From contig NZ_CP169244.1 of assembly GCF_041902385.1 (NCBI RefSeq), positions 186,001 to 250,000 of the forward strand: a stretch of DNA of 64,000 nucleotides, written 5' to 3'. Under the pieces are notes generated by a model. The model had not been told where the DNA came from. It searched no databases and saw only the letters and a list, made by a program, of their open reading frames with translations. Made by a program: the position numbers and the translations under genes. The DNA is from Arcticibacter sp041902385. GTDB lineage: Bacteria > Bacteroidota > Bacteroidia > Sphingobacteriales > Sphingobacteriaceae. This document shows positions 28,064-37,490 of the stretch, one piece after another (position 1 is the stretch's first letter; the number at the start of each line of letters is the position of its first letter).

Positions 28064-28760
28064 AAAGAGTGAGGGGGTATGAGTTGCGAGTTGTGAGACA
28101 TGAGTTGTGAGATATGAGTTATGGGTTGTGCGTTATTAGTTGTGGATGCCGGGATGTGAGTGCCAGGTTGTGAGTGGTGAGTTATAAGTTATGGCGAATG
28201 AGCTATGAATGATGCGTGTTGGGTAGTGAGATCTAAGTTGGGGGTTTCTACTTTTGGATGAGTTGCAGGTGGAGAGGTTTAGGTGCAAGAGGTTACTAGA
28301 AAGGGACCGGGTAGTACGCTTCGGCTTGCGAGCTATAGTCGTTGCGATGTGGGTGGTGGGATATGAGTGGTAAGTAATAGTGATCTGCCAGTGTTCAGTT
28401 GCGAAATGCCAGTGGCAGCTGCTCAGTGATAAGCTATGGATTGTTGAAGTTTTTTGAAATTCTTTATAACCTTCAGCAAAAAATGGACGTCTGGTAAAAA
28501 GGAGGGCTTCGTACTTGATTTGCTTCTGAGAGGATTCAAGATCGCTGCTAATTATCTCTGAGTGCGGAGCGAAGATACTACAGACTGCCAGCGTACCTGA
28601 AGAGTAAGAAAAGAATACTTGAATGGGTTGAGAGGCTCAGCAAGTATGCCGATCAACAACAGGAATAGCAGTTTGAAAAAAATCAAATAAGCAATTACGA
28701 ACGCTAATTTAACTAAATAGAAAAACAGAAACCAGTATCTAAAAGCAAATCATAGAAATC
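28064..28760. repeat. Degenerate heptad array followed by unique sequence
   Basis: For about 380 bp after the permease stop the sequence shows decayed words of the type GAGTTGC, GAGTTGT, GAGTTAT with many interruptions. It looks like an old version of the array at 12835-13378. From about 28440 to the next gene the sequence is unique, without a recognisable gene or promoter. Confidence 0.6.
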
Positions 28761-29798
28761 ATGAAAAAATTAATCCTCTTTCTAATCGTAGCTGTTCCGA
28801 TGACGGCAGCGATAGCTCGTCAGGGTGATAACGACAAGCCTTACTTCAGCAAAACATTTGACAATGAAAGCGTTAAGACTGTAAGAGCCGAAACCTCCGG
28901 GGGAAGCCTGACTGTAACTGGCACGAACGAAAAAGAAGGACGCATTGAAGTATACATTAAGGGCAACAATGGCATTAACAAGCTTTCAAACGAAGAAATC
29001 AAGGCACGGCTCGATGAGAACTATACCATCGACCTTGCACTTGAGAACAATGAACTGAGAGCTATCGCTTCGAGAAGGGGAAATATCAACTGGAAGAACT
29101 CACTCAGTATTTCGTTTCGCATCTATGTTCCTTCTACTGTGTCTTCTAAACTCGCCACAAGTGGAGGCAGTATTCGGTTGTCCAATTTAAAAGGCAATCA
29201 GGATTTTAAAACAAGCGGGGGAAGCCTGCACCTTGAAGGATTGGACGGAATGATCAACGGTCGCACTTCAGGGGGCAGCATCCATTTAAGCAATGCGAAA
29301 GGCACCATTGACCTGAAGACCAGCGGCGGCAGCATAGAAGCGTCGGACTGCAATGGAACGCTCGATCTGGCAACATCAGGCGGATCGCTGCGACTACAAC
29401 AGCTTCAGGGGAATATTAAGGCGCGCACCAGCGGTGGCTCCATTAAAGGAGGCAATATATCGGGTGAGCTTTTCTCGCACACCTCAGGAGGCAGCATCAA
29501 CCTGGAGCAACTCGCCTGCAGTCTGGATGCATCCACCAGCGCCGGCAGCGTATATGCAGGTTTCACCAAGCCGGGCAAGTCGGTAAAAGTAAATGTAAGC
29601 GCGGGCAGTACCACACTGGCGCTTCCTAAAAATGCAGGATTAAGCCTCGACCTTAGCGGGAGAAAGATCAATACAGGTGCCTTAAACAACTTTAACGGGG
29701 TGATGGACAAAGATCAGGTGAAGGGCACTCTCAATGGGGGAGGCTCGGAGATATACGTGCGCAATTCAGTCGGGAGCATATCCATCGACTGGAACTAG
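28761..29798 (+). CDS. DUF4097-family secreted beta-repeat protein
   Basis: Predicted exported protein of 345 residues with a signal peptide (MKKLILFLIVAVPMTAAIA). The body is a series of short beta repeats of about 20 residues, each with the signature TSGGS followed by I/L-x-L (for example TSGGSIRLSNLKG, TSGGSLHLEGLDG), as in DUF4097/adhesin-like right-handed beta folds. Family function is not established. It follows the permease cluster on the same strand after a 697-bp gap, so cotranscription is unlikely. The absence of an LPXTG or type IX sorting signal suggests a periplasmic or surface-loose protein. Confidence 0.82.
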   Translation: MKKLILFLIVAVPMTAAIARQGDNDKPYFSKTFDNESVKTVRAETSGGSLTVTGTNEKEGRIEVYIKGNNGINKLSNEEIKARLDENYTIDLALENNELRAIASRRGNINWKNSLSISFRIYVPSTVSSKLATSGGSIRLSNLKGNQDFKTSGGSLHLEGLDGMINGRTSGGSIHLSNAKGTIDLKTSGGSIEASDCNGTLDLATSGGSLRLQQLQGNIKARTSGGSIKGGNISGELFSHTSGGSINLEQLACSLDASTSAGSVYAGFTKPGKSVKVNVSAGSTTLALPKNAGLSLDLSGRKINTGALNNFNGVMDKDQVKGTLNGGGSEIYVRNSVGSISIDWN

Positions 29799-30405
29799 CT
29801 TTGATTACCACTGCATTTGATAGTACGCCGAAGGATCCGGAACGCTCTTCTGGTTCCTTCGGCAGCTTATTACGCAACTTAGGGATGTGTGACATACGCC
29901 TGTCCCTCGTCTGCAGATAACCAAAGCGAAAGGACACACTACTTTTTCCCTGACGCCGGTTTGTTGTTAAGCTGCAATACATAAACAGCACATGAGATCG
30001 CCCGGGCTGGCTTAGAAACGGCAAAAAGTATTGACATACCTTTACAGCGATGCAAGAACGTTGATTCATCTCCCATGCATGCTCATGATTGTTCCAACAG
30101 TTCCACTGGGGTAAAGCAGAGAATTAAGTCTTTCTCGGCTTTAAGCTCCGGTGCAAGCCAGCTCACCGTCTTTACGTTGTTTACTCCAACGTAGAGCCGG
30201 GAAGGCATCCGGGTGGTTGGGAGAAAGTGTATCGGGAAAGGATCACGGGCCAGAATGTCCGCTAATGAAATTACTGACCGACCCAAGCATCGGTATTTCC
30301 TGCATGCTGCACGTTATCAGGGGCAGCGAGTCGGCACAAGCAATCAGGAATAACAATAAAACATGCGTTAACCGCACCTTTATTGTCATTCAACTGATCT
30401 GCATG
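29799..30405. other. Convergent intergenic region with one terminator-like hairpin
   Basis: The gap lies between the plus-strand DUF4097 gene and the minus-strand LOG-family gene. It contains a hairpin at 29827-29863 close to the former. Frames such as 30083-30286 (minus, 67 codons) have protein-like composition but no recognised family and no supporting context; they may be gene remnants. Confidence 0.45.
29827..29863 (+). terminator. Hairpin downstream of the DUF4097 gene
   Basis: GCCGAAGGATCCGGA (29827-29841) pairs with TCTGGTTCCTTCGGC (29849-29863) except for one mismatch and one wobble, with a 7-nt loop, about 30 nt after the stop codon. A proper U-tract is missing. Confidence 0.5.
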
Positions 30406-31110
30406 TTAGAAGTTTGGTTTGAGGACGTACTTGTTGTAGAAACGGAAGATGTGCTCAACTGCTTCTTCTGCGGTATCTACCACGCGGTACAGATTCAGGT
30501 CTTCTTCGCTGATGTTCTTGGCATCGAGCATATGGTTTTCGACCCAGTCGAGCAGTCCGGCCCAGTACTCCTTACCTACCAGTACAATGGGAAAACGCGC
30601 GATCTTACCGGTCTGTATCAATGTGATCGCCTCAAACATTTCATCCATGGTGCCAAAGCCTCCGGGAAGAACAATGAATCCCTGGGAGTATTTCATGAAC
30701 ATCACTTTCCGCACAAAGAAGTAGTTGAACTCCATGAGCTTGTCGCGGTCGATATACTTGTTGTGAAATTGCTCGAAGGGGAGCTCGATGTTGAGTCCGA
30801 CAGACTTTCCACCGTTTTCGTATGCACCTTTGTTGGCTGCTTCCATGATGCCGGGGCCACCACCTGAGATGACACCATAGCCGTGTTCTGTAAGCAAACG
30901 GGCCGTTTCTTCAGCAATCTTATAATACTTGTTGTCCTGTGGTGTTCTTGCTGATCCGAAGATGGACACGCAGGGGCCGATCTTCGCAAGCTTCTCAAAG
31001 CCCTCTACAAACTCCGCCATGATCTTGAAGATCTGCCAGGAGTCGGTCACCTTTATTTCCTGCCAGTCTTTATTTTCGAAGGCATTTCTGATTTTTTCGT
31101 CACTAGTCAT
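30406..31110 (-). CDS. LOG-family protein (TIGR00730 Rossmann fold)
   Basis: Cytoplasmic protein of 234 residues of the LOG (Lonely guy) family. The nucleotide-binding motifs are SGGGPGIMEAAN at 82-93 and PGGFGTMDE at 149-157. The latter is the catalytic signature of phosphoribohydrolases that release cytokinin-type bases from nucleoside monophosphates. In bacteria the physiological substrate is often unknown and some members were mis-annotated as lysine decarboxylases. It is transcribed alone, away from the membrane-protein gene that follows. Confidence 0.9.
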   Translation of the reverse strand: MTSDEKIRNAFENKDWQEIKVTDSWQIFKIMAEFVEGFEKLAKIGPCVSIFGSARTPQDNKYYKIAEETARLLTEHGYGVISGGGPGIMEAANKGAYENGGKSVGLNIELPFEQFHNKYIDRDKLMEFNYFFVRKVMFMKYSQGFIVLPGGFGTMDEMFEAITLIQTGKIARFPIVLVGKEYWAGLLDWVENHMLDAKNISEEDLNLYRVVDTAEEAVEHIFRFYNKYVLKPNF

Positions 31111-31628
31111 ATTGTTATATAATGTAGTTTTTAAAAGAAAGTTGTCCGCGCCAGAAACTATTAAAATTTCAAAACGCGGGCGTTAAATGTACAAAAATTC
31201 GAAAGAAAGAAAAGGGGGTGAAGAAATCGTGTTTCAAGTTATCACACCAGATCCTGCCGGTCGATATATTTTCCAAAATTCGCACACTGGTTCCGGATGT
31301 ATCTACCATGCACTTTTAAAGCAACAATAAAAACTGACCCTTTCAGACGATAAGACTTTTCGGAGACTACACTGGCCAGATTGCTAAGACTATTATGTTG
31401 TTATGCTTTCGTAATTTCTTAGATTTCAAAGCGAATAAAAAAATTGTACAATTCAGCTTTGTATCGTGAACGGCATCATGTCGCCGCCTTAATACTACTT
31501 GACGACTAATCATGCATGCGTAAGTTCATTCGCTCATACCTTTGTGGAGAGCACGATAGTATTGAGACCGCTTTGCTCTTCACTACCCGTATGATAAGGA
31601 GCTAAAAGTTTACTAATTTAGAGCCGTT
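31111..31628. other. Divergent intergenic region, nothing specific seen
   Basis: About 520 bp of AT-rich sequence between two divergent genes. It should contain both promoters. No repeat of the heptad or 142-bp type and no strong hairpin was found. Confidence 0.4.
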
Positions 31629-32021
31629 ATGGTAATTTTTAGATTCATTTTCTTTTGGATTTTATTTTTCTTACTTCAAGCCGTTTCCACTTTAATCAGC
31701 GTATGGTACTTCGATTGGCTAGTTCCGTTAAACGACGTTAAAGATTGGCTAGCCCTATTTATCACCTTTCCTGTCGCGGTCCTATTGGGTATCTCTTACT
31801 ACTTCTCTTTTGCATGTTCCATCGCCGTGGCAAAACTATCAGACACACAAATAAAATTAGTCTATATACTCGGGGTTTTTGTATGTCTGATCTTCCTTTT
31901 TATGAACCTCACAAAAAGGATGGATTTTCAATCAAAGGTGATGACAATGCAGACAACACTCCTCTTGTCGGCTTTAGCGTATGGGCTATTTAAGGGAGAT
32001 CTTTTCGAGAATACGAATTAA
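31629..32021 (+). CDS. Small inner-membrane protein, unknown family
   Basis: Predicted 130-residue integral membrane protein with four hydrophobic stretches (about 4-27, 40-65, 75-92, 100-120). Its charge pattern is compatible with four transmembrane helices. The start MVIFRFIFFWILFF is the first ATG of a long hydrophobic frame. I do not recognise the family. It is bounded by gaps of 518 and 306 bp, so it appears monocistronic. Confidence 0.6.
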   Translation: MVIFRFIFFWILFFLLQAVSTLISVWYFDWLVPLNDVKDWLALFITFPVAVLLGISYYFSFACSIAVAKLSDTQIKLVYILGVFVCLIFLFMNLTKRMDFQSKVMTMQTTLLLSALAYGLFKGDLFENTN

Positions 32022-32327
32022 ATACAAATCAATCGCCACGTAAACGCAGAATAAATAAATATTCTATCTTTTAGGGCACGTGTAGGACGGCCTCCTATCG
32101 CTGTCCGGCCTCCTTCGATGTTACTAGCCTCCACACGATGCCGATATGCGGCACTAAAATAAAAGACTGCACAGAGTTGTGCGCAATGAAATGCATGCAA
32201 AATTATTTTAACCATTAAGAGCATTGCGCACGGCCTCTCAGGATAGATCACAGGCTAAAAACACGATACAAAAATATATTAGAGCCTTAATTGGCAGCTT
32301 CCAGCTATTGAACATTACGCCGTATTT
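32022..32327. other. Intergenic gap upstream of the Crp-type regulator
   Basis: A 306-bp gap with an imperfect direct repeat (CGGCCTCCT twice within about 25 bp, near 32090-32113). No promoter box can be chosen with confidence and no gene was seen. Confidence 0.35.
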
Positions 32328-32909
32328 ATGAAAAAAGCGGAGCCGGAAAAAATAAAAGCAATATTCGATCAATTTTATCCAGCGGACCTAAGCCTTTGGG
32401 CGGAGTTCGCAAAGTTCGTCAAAGTGCGCTTGTTTGGCAAAAATGAGATCATCAAGGACTACTACAAAACAGAAAAACACATCAACATTTTAATCTCGGG
32501 GTCCGCAGCCCACTTTGCTTTGTCGGGCGATAAAGATATCTGCATCAGCCTGTACTATGAAAACCAGATCTTCAGTGAATATCTATCCTTTATAACGCAA
32601 TCTCCCAGCACGATCAAGACGGAAAGCTTAGAGAGCTCGGAGATTTGGTCAATAAACCATCAGGATTTAAATCATTTATGCTCGAGATCTTCCAAAGGCT
32701 TTTTAATCAGCAAAGCGATAGCGGACGCCATGTTCATTCGGAAACAAAACGAACAGATCAATCTGCTGACGCTTTCGCCCACGGAACGATATCTTAAGCT
32801 CATTAAGAACCGTCCAGAGGTTTTTCAGAGAACGTCGCTCAAGGTGATTGCCTCTTATCTGGGTGTTACCCCTGAAAGCTTGAGCAGAATAAGAAAGAAG
32901 TCGGTATGA
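32328..32909 (+). CDS. Crp/Fnr-family transcriptional regulator
   Basis: Regulator of 193 residues with an N-terminal cyclic-nucleotide-binding-like beta-roll (about 20-125) and a C-terminal winged helix. The recognition region reads SLKVIASYLGVTPESLSRIRKK. Cysteines are few and not clustered, so it is not an obvious Fe-S Fnr sensor. The short length and divergent effector pocket are typical of the many Crp-like regulators in Bacteroidota whose ligands are unknown. The CPBP protease gene starts 71 bp downstream on the same strand and may be its target or partner. Confidence 0.85.
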   Translation: MKKAEPEKIKAIFDQFYPADLSLWAEFAKFVKVRLFGKNEIIKDYYKTEKHINILISGSAAHFALSGDKDICISLYYENQIFSEYLSFITQSPSTIKTESLESSEIWSINHQDLNHLCSRSSKGFLISKAIADAMFIRKQNEQINLLTLSPTERYLKLIKNRPEVFQRTSLKVIASYLGVTPESLSRIRKKSV

Positions 32910-32980
32910 TTTCTTACCCATCGTCAAGTTTTTAGCCAAAGCGAAGCACTAGTTTTGAATCATCATCAAGATCGGCACTC

Positions 32981-33742
32981 ATGAGACCCAGAATCAACTA
33001 TTTGGCTATTGTTACATTTTACGTCATTGCAATTGCACTCCGCTACCTGACAAACAAAACGCAGTTGTTAGACGGCCTGACAAACGATTTTTTAAGAATT
33101 GTTCTGCGAGCTGCAGGTCCCGCGGCAGGTGCCCTGCTAGCCTGTGTGCTATTTAAGATAAAGCCGGTTTTATCACTGAAAGGAAATTACAAAAACATCG
33201 CCCTGCCCATTCTCTTATACTGGGGACTGCCAATCGCTTTAATAACGGGTGCTGAATTTTTTACCAAGGGGACGATTCCCGTAGTGACCGTCTTTGCAAT
33301 ACTGGTGTACGGGCTTTTAGAAGAAATAGGATGGCGGGGGTTCTTACAGCAAGAGCTTAAAGGACTTCCCCCATTCCTCACTGTGCTGATTGTCGCAACG
33401 TTATGGTTTGTCTGGCATTTGAACTTTAAAATAACGGGCTCCAACCTTTTATTCTTCGGAATTTTAATACTTGGCTCCTGGGGCATAGGAAAAGTTGCAG
33501 ACAGTACGCATTCCTTACTGGCCGTTGCGGCGCTTCACTCTCTGAATAATTTTTTTGCTCAATTAGACACTATGAAGATCACGATTCTCGTCGTCTGCTT
33601 ATTTACCTGGGTAATCAGTTTAGTAGTGAGAAAAGGAACGCTCCGGAAGCAGCAGTTAGCCTTTGTACAAAGGCAGGATGGGTTGGAAAAAAGAGGTTGC
33701 TTGACTAAACGGATTCAGCAGGTCTCCCCGGTACTATTTTAG
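32981..33742 (+). CDS. CPBP-family intramembrane metalloprotease
   Basis: Polytopic membrane protein of 253 residues with the CPBP (Rce1-like, Abi) signatures. These are EEIGWRGFL with the glutamate pair 114-115 and Arg119, His146 in FVWHLNF, and the last motif HSLNN with His186 and Asn190. These residues form the metal site and active centre of type II CAAX prenyl endopeptidase-like enzymes. Bacterial members act in bacteriocin immunity or membrane-protein processing; the role here is unknown. The C-terminal about 25 residues are charged and unusual for the family. Confidence 0.88.
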   Translation: MRPRINYLAIVTFYVIAIALRYLTNKTQLLDGLTNDFLRIVLRAAGPAAGALLACVLFKIKPVLSLKGNYKNIALPILLYWGLPIALITGAEFFTKGTIPVVTVFAILVYGLLEEIGWRGFLQQELKGLPPFLTVLIVATLWFVWHLNFKITGSNLLFFGILILGSWGIGKVADSTHSLLAVAALHSLNNFFAQLDTMKITILVVCLFTWVISLVVRKGTLRKQQLAFVQRQDGLEKRGCLTKRIQQVSPVLF

Positions 33743-33838
33743 TCTTGCATAGCCTAGTTCTTCGATTTGCCGGGGATGGGTGATCAGATGACCGCCATTC
33801 AATCTTTGCCTTGACAATAAAATTTCACTATTCCGCCG

Positions 33839-33846
33839 TACTTTTG
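33839..33846 (+). promoter_or_regulatory. Candidate -7 promoter box TACTTTTG for recR
   Basis: TACTTTTG matches TAnnTTTG exactly and lies 5 bp before the recR ATG. A TTG at 33811-33813 is a possible -33 element but at a spacing slightly longer than usual. Such an arrangement would give a very short 5' untranslated region. Confidence 0.45.
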
Positions 33847-33851
33847 CACTT

Positions 33852-34457
33852 ATGAACTTTTCTTCGCGTTTGCTTGAAACTGCCGTTAATGAATTTTCGA
33901 GACTTCCGGGAGTGGGACAAAAGACGGCGCTCCGACTGGTATTGCATCTGCTGAATCAAAGCAAGGAAGACGTGCAGGGATTCGCCAGCGCCTTAACACG
34001 CTTAAAGAACGAGATCAGGTTCTGTAAGGTATGCGGAAATATTTCCGACTCAGAGACCTGCGAAATCTGTGCTGCGCCAAAGAGGGATCGCTCATTGGTC
34101 TGTATTGTTGAAGACACGCGCGACGTGATGGCGATTGAAAATACGAATCAGTACAACGGGGTGTACCATGTATTGGGCGGACTTATCTCTCCTATGGATG
34201 GCATCGGCCCCTCTGATCTGAACATTGACCGGCTGGCTGAGCGGGTGAAGACAGGCGAAATTACGGAGGTGATCCTGGCATTAAGCGCGACGATGGAGGG
34301 AGACACGACGATATTTTACATCTTCAAAAAGCTGAAAGACCTTCCGGTGAAGGTCTCAACCATCGCCCGGGGTATTGCCTTCGGTGGAGAAATAGAATAT
34401 GCAGACGAAATAACCCTTGCACGGTCTATTGCCACCCGTGTGCCCTACACAGGTTAA
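33852..34457 (+). CDS. recR: Recombination mediator protein RecR
   Basis: Cytoplasmic DNA-repair protein of 201 residues that, with RecO (and RecF), loads RecA onto SSB-coated single-stranded DNA. Domains in order: a helix-hairpin-helix (FSRLPGVGQKTALRLVLHLL, about 13-32), a four-Cys zinc finger (CKVCGNISDSETCEIC, about 58-73) and a Toprim domain with VCIVEDTRD and the later LALSATMEGD. Length is normal. The SDR gene follows 25 bp after the stop but has its own promoter-like box. Confidence 0.96.
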   Translation: MNFSSRLLETAVNEFSRLPGVGQKTALRLVLHLLNQSKEDVQGFASALTRLKNEIRFCKVCGNISDSETCEICAAPKRDRSLVCIVEDTRDVMAIENTNQYNGVYHVLGGLISPMDGIGPSDLNIDRLAERVKTGEITEVILALSATMEGDTTIFYIFKKLKDLPVKVSTIARGIAFGGEIEYADEITLARSIATRVPYTG

Positions 34458-34463
34458 AAAATT

Positions 34464-34471
34464 TACCTTTG
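34464..34471 (+). promoter_or_regulatory. Candidate -7 promoter box TACCTTTG for the first SDR gene
   Basis: TACCTTTG fits TAnnTTTG and begins just downstream of the recR stop codon, 11 bp before the SDR start at 34483. It suggests the SDR pair can be transcribed independently of recR. Confidence 0.45.
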
Positions 34472-34482
34472 TGCTTTCTAAC

Positions 34483-35298
34483 ATGGATTTAAAAAATAAA
34501 ACAGTCATTATAACAGGCGCCTCTTCCGGTATCGGGAAAGCCTGTGCTGAAGAGTTCGCACGTCGGGGAGCTAACCTTGTGCTGGGTGCCCGGCAGTATG
34601 TCACGCTTTGTGAGCTCACACAGACACTCGAGAAGCAATATGGCATTAAAGCTGTCGCGGTACAATGCGACGTTTCGGTTGAGCAGGACTGCGAACACCT
34701 GATCAAGCAGGCCAAATTAACCTTCAGTCGGATAGATGTGCTGATTAACAACGCCGGCATCAGCATGAGGGCCTTATTTAAAGACCTCGACCTGGTGGTG
34801 ATCCGCAACCTGATGGACGTGAACTTCTGGGGGACTGTCTATTGCACCAAGTACGCACTTCCTGAGCTGCTGAAGAGCAAAGGCTCTGTAGTGGGAATAT
34901 CGTCTATTGCCGGTTATCGCGGGCTGCCGGGCAGAACGGGCTATTCCGCTTCTAAATTTGCCATGAACGGCTTCCTCGAGGCGCTTCGGGTTGAGAACCT
35001 GAAGACCGGACTACACGTAATGGTAGCGGCTCCTGGCTTTACTGCGTCAAATATCCGCAATACAGCCCTCGCCAGTGATGGCACTCAACAAGGGGAGACC
35101 AGTATGGATGAGGGGAAAATGATGACGGCGGAAGAAGTGGCACGAATTATCGTAAACGGAGTACAGGCGCGCAAGAGGACTCTTATTATGACCGGCCAGG
35201 GAAAACTGGCGGTCCTCATGAACAAGATCCTGCCGGCCTGGGTCGACAAGAAAGTGTACCAGTTATTCACTAAGGAAAAAGATCCCCTGATCAGATAA
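34483..35298 (+). CDS. Short-chain dehydrogenase/reductase (SDR), first of an overlapping pair
   Basis: NAD(P)-dependent oxidoreductase of 271 residues. Classical SDR motifs are the cofactor loop TGASSGIG (near residue 10), NNAG (near 86) and the catalytic Tyr-x-x-x-Lys in GYSASKFAM, with the Ser in GISSIAGYRG. The start MDLKNKTVIITG gives the normal family beginning. An in-frame ATG 66 bp upstream overlaps recR and is rejected. The substrate cannot be inferred. Its stop codon overlaps the start of the next SDR gene (TAATG), so the two are translationally coupled. Confidence 0.92.
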   Translation: MDLKNKTVIITGASSGIGKACAEEFARRGANLVLGARQYVTLCELTQTLEKQYGIKAVAVQCDVSVEQDCEHLIKQAKLTFSRIDVLINNAGISMRALFKDLDLVVIRNLMDVNFWGTVYCTKYALPELLKSKGSVVGISSIAGYRGLPGRTGYSASKFAMNGFLEALRVENLKTGLHVMVAAPGFTASNIRNTALASDGTQQGETSMDEGKMMTAEEVARIIVNGVQARKRTLIMTGQGKLAVLMNKILPAWVDKKVYQLFTKEKDPLIR

Positions 35299-36107
35299 TG
35301 AAGCCGCTGCAATTCAGAAACAAATGGGTACTGGTAACAGGAGCCTCCTCTGGCCTGGGAAGAGAAATGGCCCGTCTTCTTGCCCTCGAACATAAGGCGA
35401 ATCTCATCCTCTCCGCACGGAGACGCGATAAGCTGGAAGAGCTAAAAGCTGAGCTGTCGGGCTCAGGTGTAGAGATAAACATCAAAGTGGCCGATCTCTC
35501 CATTCCTGCCGAAGCGGACAGGCTTATGGAAGAGTGCCTGAGTGAACAGAGCCTCTACGGGGCGATCCTGAATGCCGGGGTCACGTATTTTGGAAGACAA
35601 ACAGAGCTCGACTGGCAGAAGTTTGAAAACATCTTGCACACGAATGTGATCAGTGTGGTGAGAATGACCAACCGGCTGGTCTCGCATTTTGAACAAACGG
35701 GAGAGGAAGGTGCTTTAATGGTGGTGGCGAGCATGGCGGCCTTCTATCCGGTACCCTATCAGGCTGCGTACTCCGGCACCAAGGGCTTTATCCTGAACTT
35801 CATTACCGCCTTGTCGCACGAGCTTCAGAACAAGAAGCTTTCGCTGACCGTATACGCCCCTGCAGGTATCGCTACGGAGATGACTGGCGGGGAGAAATTC
35901 GATAGCCTGAAAGGATGGCTTATGCCGGTTGATCAGGCTGCCCGCGAGGGCCTGTCGGCATTCCGGACTAGAAAATATACGTATATCCCCGGCATACTGA
36001 ATCGCTTAGGCTCTGTCTTTATGAGATTCCTCCCTGCCAAATTCCTTGCAGGAAGAATGGGCAAGGTATATCGTGAAGCTTTGCTAAGATCGGAAACCAG
36101 GCACTAA
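35298..36107 (+). CDS. Short-chain dehydrogenase/reductase (SDR), second of an overlapping pair
   Basis: Second SDR, 269 residues, overlapping the previous gene by one base. The cofactor loop is TGASSGLG (near 15), the NAG motif is in AILNAGVTYFG, and the catalytic Tyr and Lys are in YSGTKGFI. Sequence similarity to the first SDR is limited to family motifs, so this is not a recent duplication. A second alcohol or ketone of the same pathway, or a heteromeric enzyme, are possible. Nothing in the neighbourhood identifies the substrate. Confidence 0.9.
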   Translation: MKPLQFRNKWVLVTGASSGLGREMARLLALEHKANLILSARRRDKLEELKAELSGSGVEINIKVADLSIPAEADRLMEECLSEQSLYGAILNAGVTYFGRQTELDWQKFENILHTNVISVVRMTNRLVSHFEQTGEEGALMVVASMAAFYPVPYQAAYSGTKGFILNFITALSHELQNKKLSLTVYAPAGIATEMTGGEKFDSLKGWLMPVDQAAREGLSAFRTRKYTYIPGILNRLGSVFMRFLPAKFLAGRMGKVYREALLRSETRH

Positions 36108-36145
36108 GCTTGAAACACCTGATTCATTTAATTTGATCGCACTCC

Positions 36146-36232
36146 CTTCAGGCCCAGCGATATTAACTGCAGGCGGTATGCAATCTGCATGTGACATTAG
36201 TACGGATGGCGCTTCAGATCCAGCGATATTAA
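36146..36232. repeat. Pair of 21-bp direct repeats at a convergent gene junction
   Basis: CTTCAGGCCCAGCGATATTAA (36146-36166) recurs with two changes at 36212-36232, a 66-bp spacing. It lies between the 3' ends of the SDR and YitT genes. It may be the remains of a tandem duplication like those at other convergent junctions here. Confidence 0.5.
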
Positions 36233-36338
36233 GGGCGGCTTCTTGTAAGCCGGTCTGATACGAATTAATCGTTACCAAAAATCGTTAAACCAGGGCTTAG
36301 GGTATTGCCGTTGTGTCCATTAGCAAACTTAAACAGTA

Positions 36339-37222
36339 TCAGTGCAACGGACGTCTTTTGATCAGCCCTCCATTGGTTTCGGTGATCACATTCATCACCA
36401 TAAATGCTTTACGGTCTATCAGGCGGACCACATCTTTTACTTTTGATACTTCCAGACGGGTAACAACCGTAAAGATGATATCGATCTCCTTATCACTGTA
36501 CTGATTGCCTCCATACCCTCTTTCCCCCTTGTAGACCGTAACTCCTCTTTTCAGATTGGTTGTGATCGCCTCTTTAATCTCTTTACTTTTTGAAGAGATA
36601 ATGGTCACGCCAGTATATTCCTCAATACCCTGAATAATAAAATCGACCGTTTTGGAAGCCGAGAGGTAGGTCAGAATGGAATATAGAGCCGATTCAATGC
36701 CGAGGATGAAAGCAGCACAGATAAAGATGAGGACGTTGATGATCATGATGATGTCGCCTATAGAGAAGACGCTTTTACGATTGATGTACACTGCGATGAT
36801 CTCTGTGCCGTCAAGTACGCAGCCGCCTCTCATGGCAAAGCCTATCCCCGCTCCCAGAAAGAAGCCGCCAAATATGGAAATAAGGAGCTTATCATGCGTG
36901 ATGACTGGAAAATCGAACAGGAAGATCACAAGCGCCAGTCCAACTACGGCTCCAAGCGTATAAAAGGCGAAGGACTTGCCAATCTGGCGAAAGCCGAGGA
37001 CGATGAAAGGCGCATTGAAAAGCAGCAGCCATAGAGAAACCGGCACTCCCGTAATGTGGTTCATCAGCAGGGATATCCCGGTAACTCCGCCGTCGATGAA
37101 TTCATTAGGAACCAGAAAACCCTTCAGTCCGAATGCTGCCAGCAGAACACCGGTTACTACAAACGCTACTTTTCCGATCCTTTGCTTGAGCGTGAGCTGG
37201 TATTTTTTTTTCGGTTGATCAT
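36339..37222 (-). CDS. YitT-family membrane protein (DUF161/DUF2179), with a probable 1-base frameshift near the start
   Basis: Inner-membrane protein with several transmembrane helices followed by a cytoplasmic DUF2179 domain (GVTIISSKSKEIKEAITTNLKRG... to the end). The conserved N-terminal helix (FVVTGVLLAAFGLKGFLVPNEFIDGG) lies in frame upstream of the first usable ATG at 37064, with no ATG, GTG or TTG before a stop. An ATG at 37222 is one base out of frame. If the T run at 37203-37211 has ten bases instead of nine, it reads MINRKKKYQLTLKQRIGKV and gives a 294-residue protein of normal family length. Function unknown. Confidence 0.8.
37203..37211. other. Probable homopolymer undercall in the YitT gene (T9, expected T10)
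   Basis: The span from the ATG at 37222 to the stop is 884 bp, one short of a multiple of three. Adding one base to this run links the start codon to the conserved first membrane helix. Confidence 0.65.
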
Positions 37223-37397
37223 ATATGAAAATGTGTTACTCCTGCAGGAAGGGAGCTTGCCCCGAATATAATAAAAACATTCGTGCTAAGAGCCAGGAAA
37301 ACCGTGCTGCAAGACTATTGCAGCCTGATCGCCGGAAACATTAAGGAGCAGGCGCTCTCCGACAAAAAGGCCCTGTGAGAAGCTTCTTCAAATAAAT

Positions 37398-37428
37398 TTT
37401 GATGTGATAAAAGATATCTTCATATTTG
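37398..37428 (+). promoter_or_regulatory. Candidate promoter of the trp operon
   Basis: TTTG at 37398-37401 and CATATTTG at 37421-37428 are separated by 19 bp. This fits the Bacteroidota promoter pattern TTTG-(about 19)-TAnnTTTG with one mismatch. Transcription would begin around 37435, just before the leader-peptide start codon. Confidence 0.6.
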
Positions 37429-37439
37429 CTACAGACGCG

Positions 37440-37490
37440 ATGAAAATGAATATCGTACATATTTGGTGGTGGCACTTCGATTTATCGTAG
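37440..37490 (+). CDS. trpL: Trp operon leader peptide with three consecutive Trp codons
   Basis: A 16-codon frame, ATG at 37440 to TAG at 37488-37490, encodes MKMNIVHIWWWHFDLS. Codons 9-11 (37464-37472) are all TGG. Tryptophan is rare and UGG runs are the hallmark of leader peptides in ribosome-mediated attenuation, where stalling on Trp codons under starvation alters folding of the downstream RNA. It lies 5-12 bp after a candidate promoter and directly before a pause hairpin, an antiterminator segment and an intrinsic terminator, ahead of trpD. The combination makes chance unlikely. Confidence 0.85.
   Translation: MKMNIVHIWWWHFDLS

Noticed and set aside
30083..30286. 67-codon minus-strand frame
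   Set aside because: Composition is plausible but nothing supports expression or homology.
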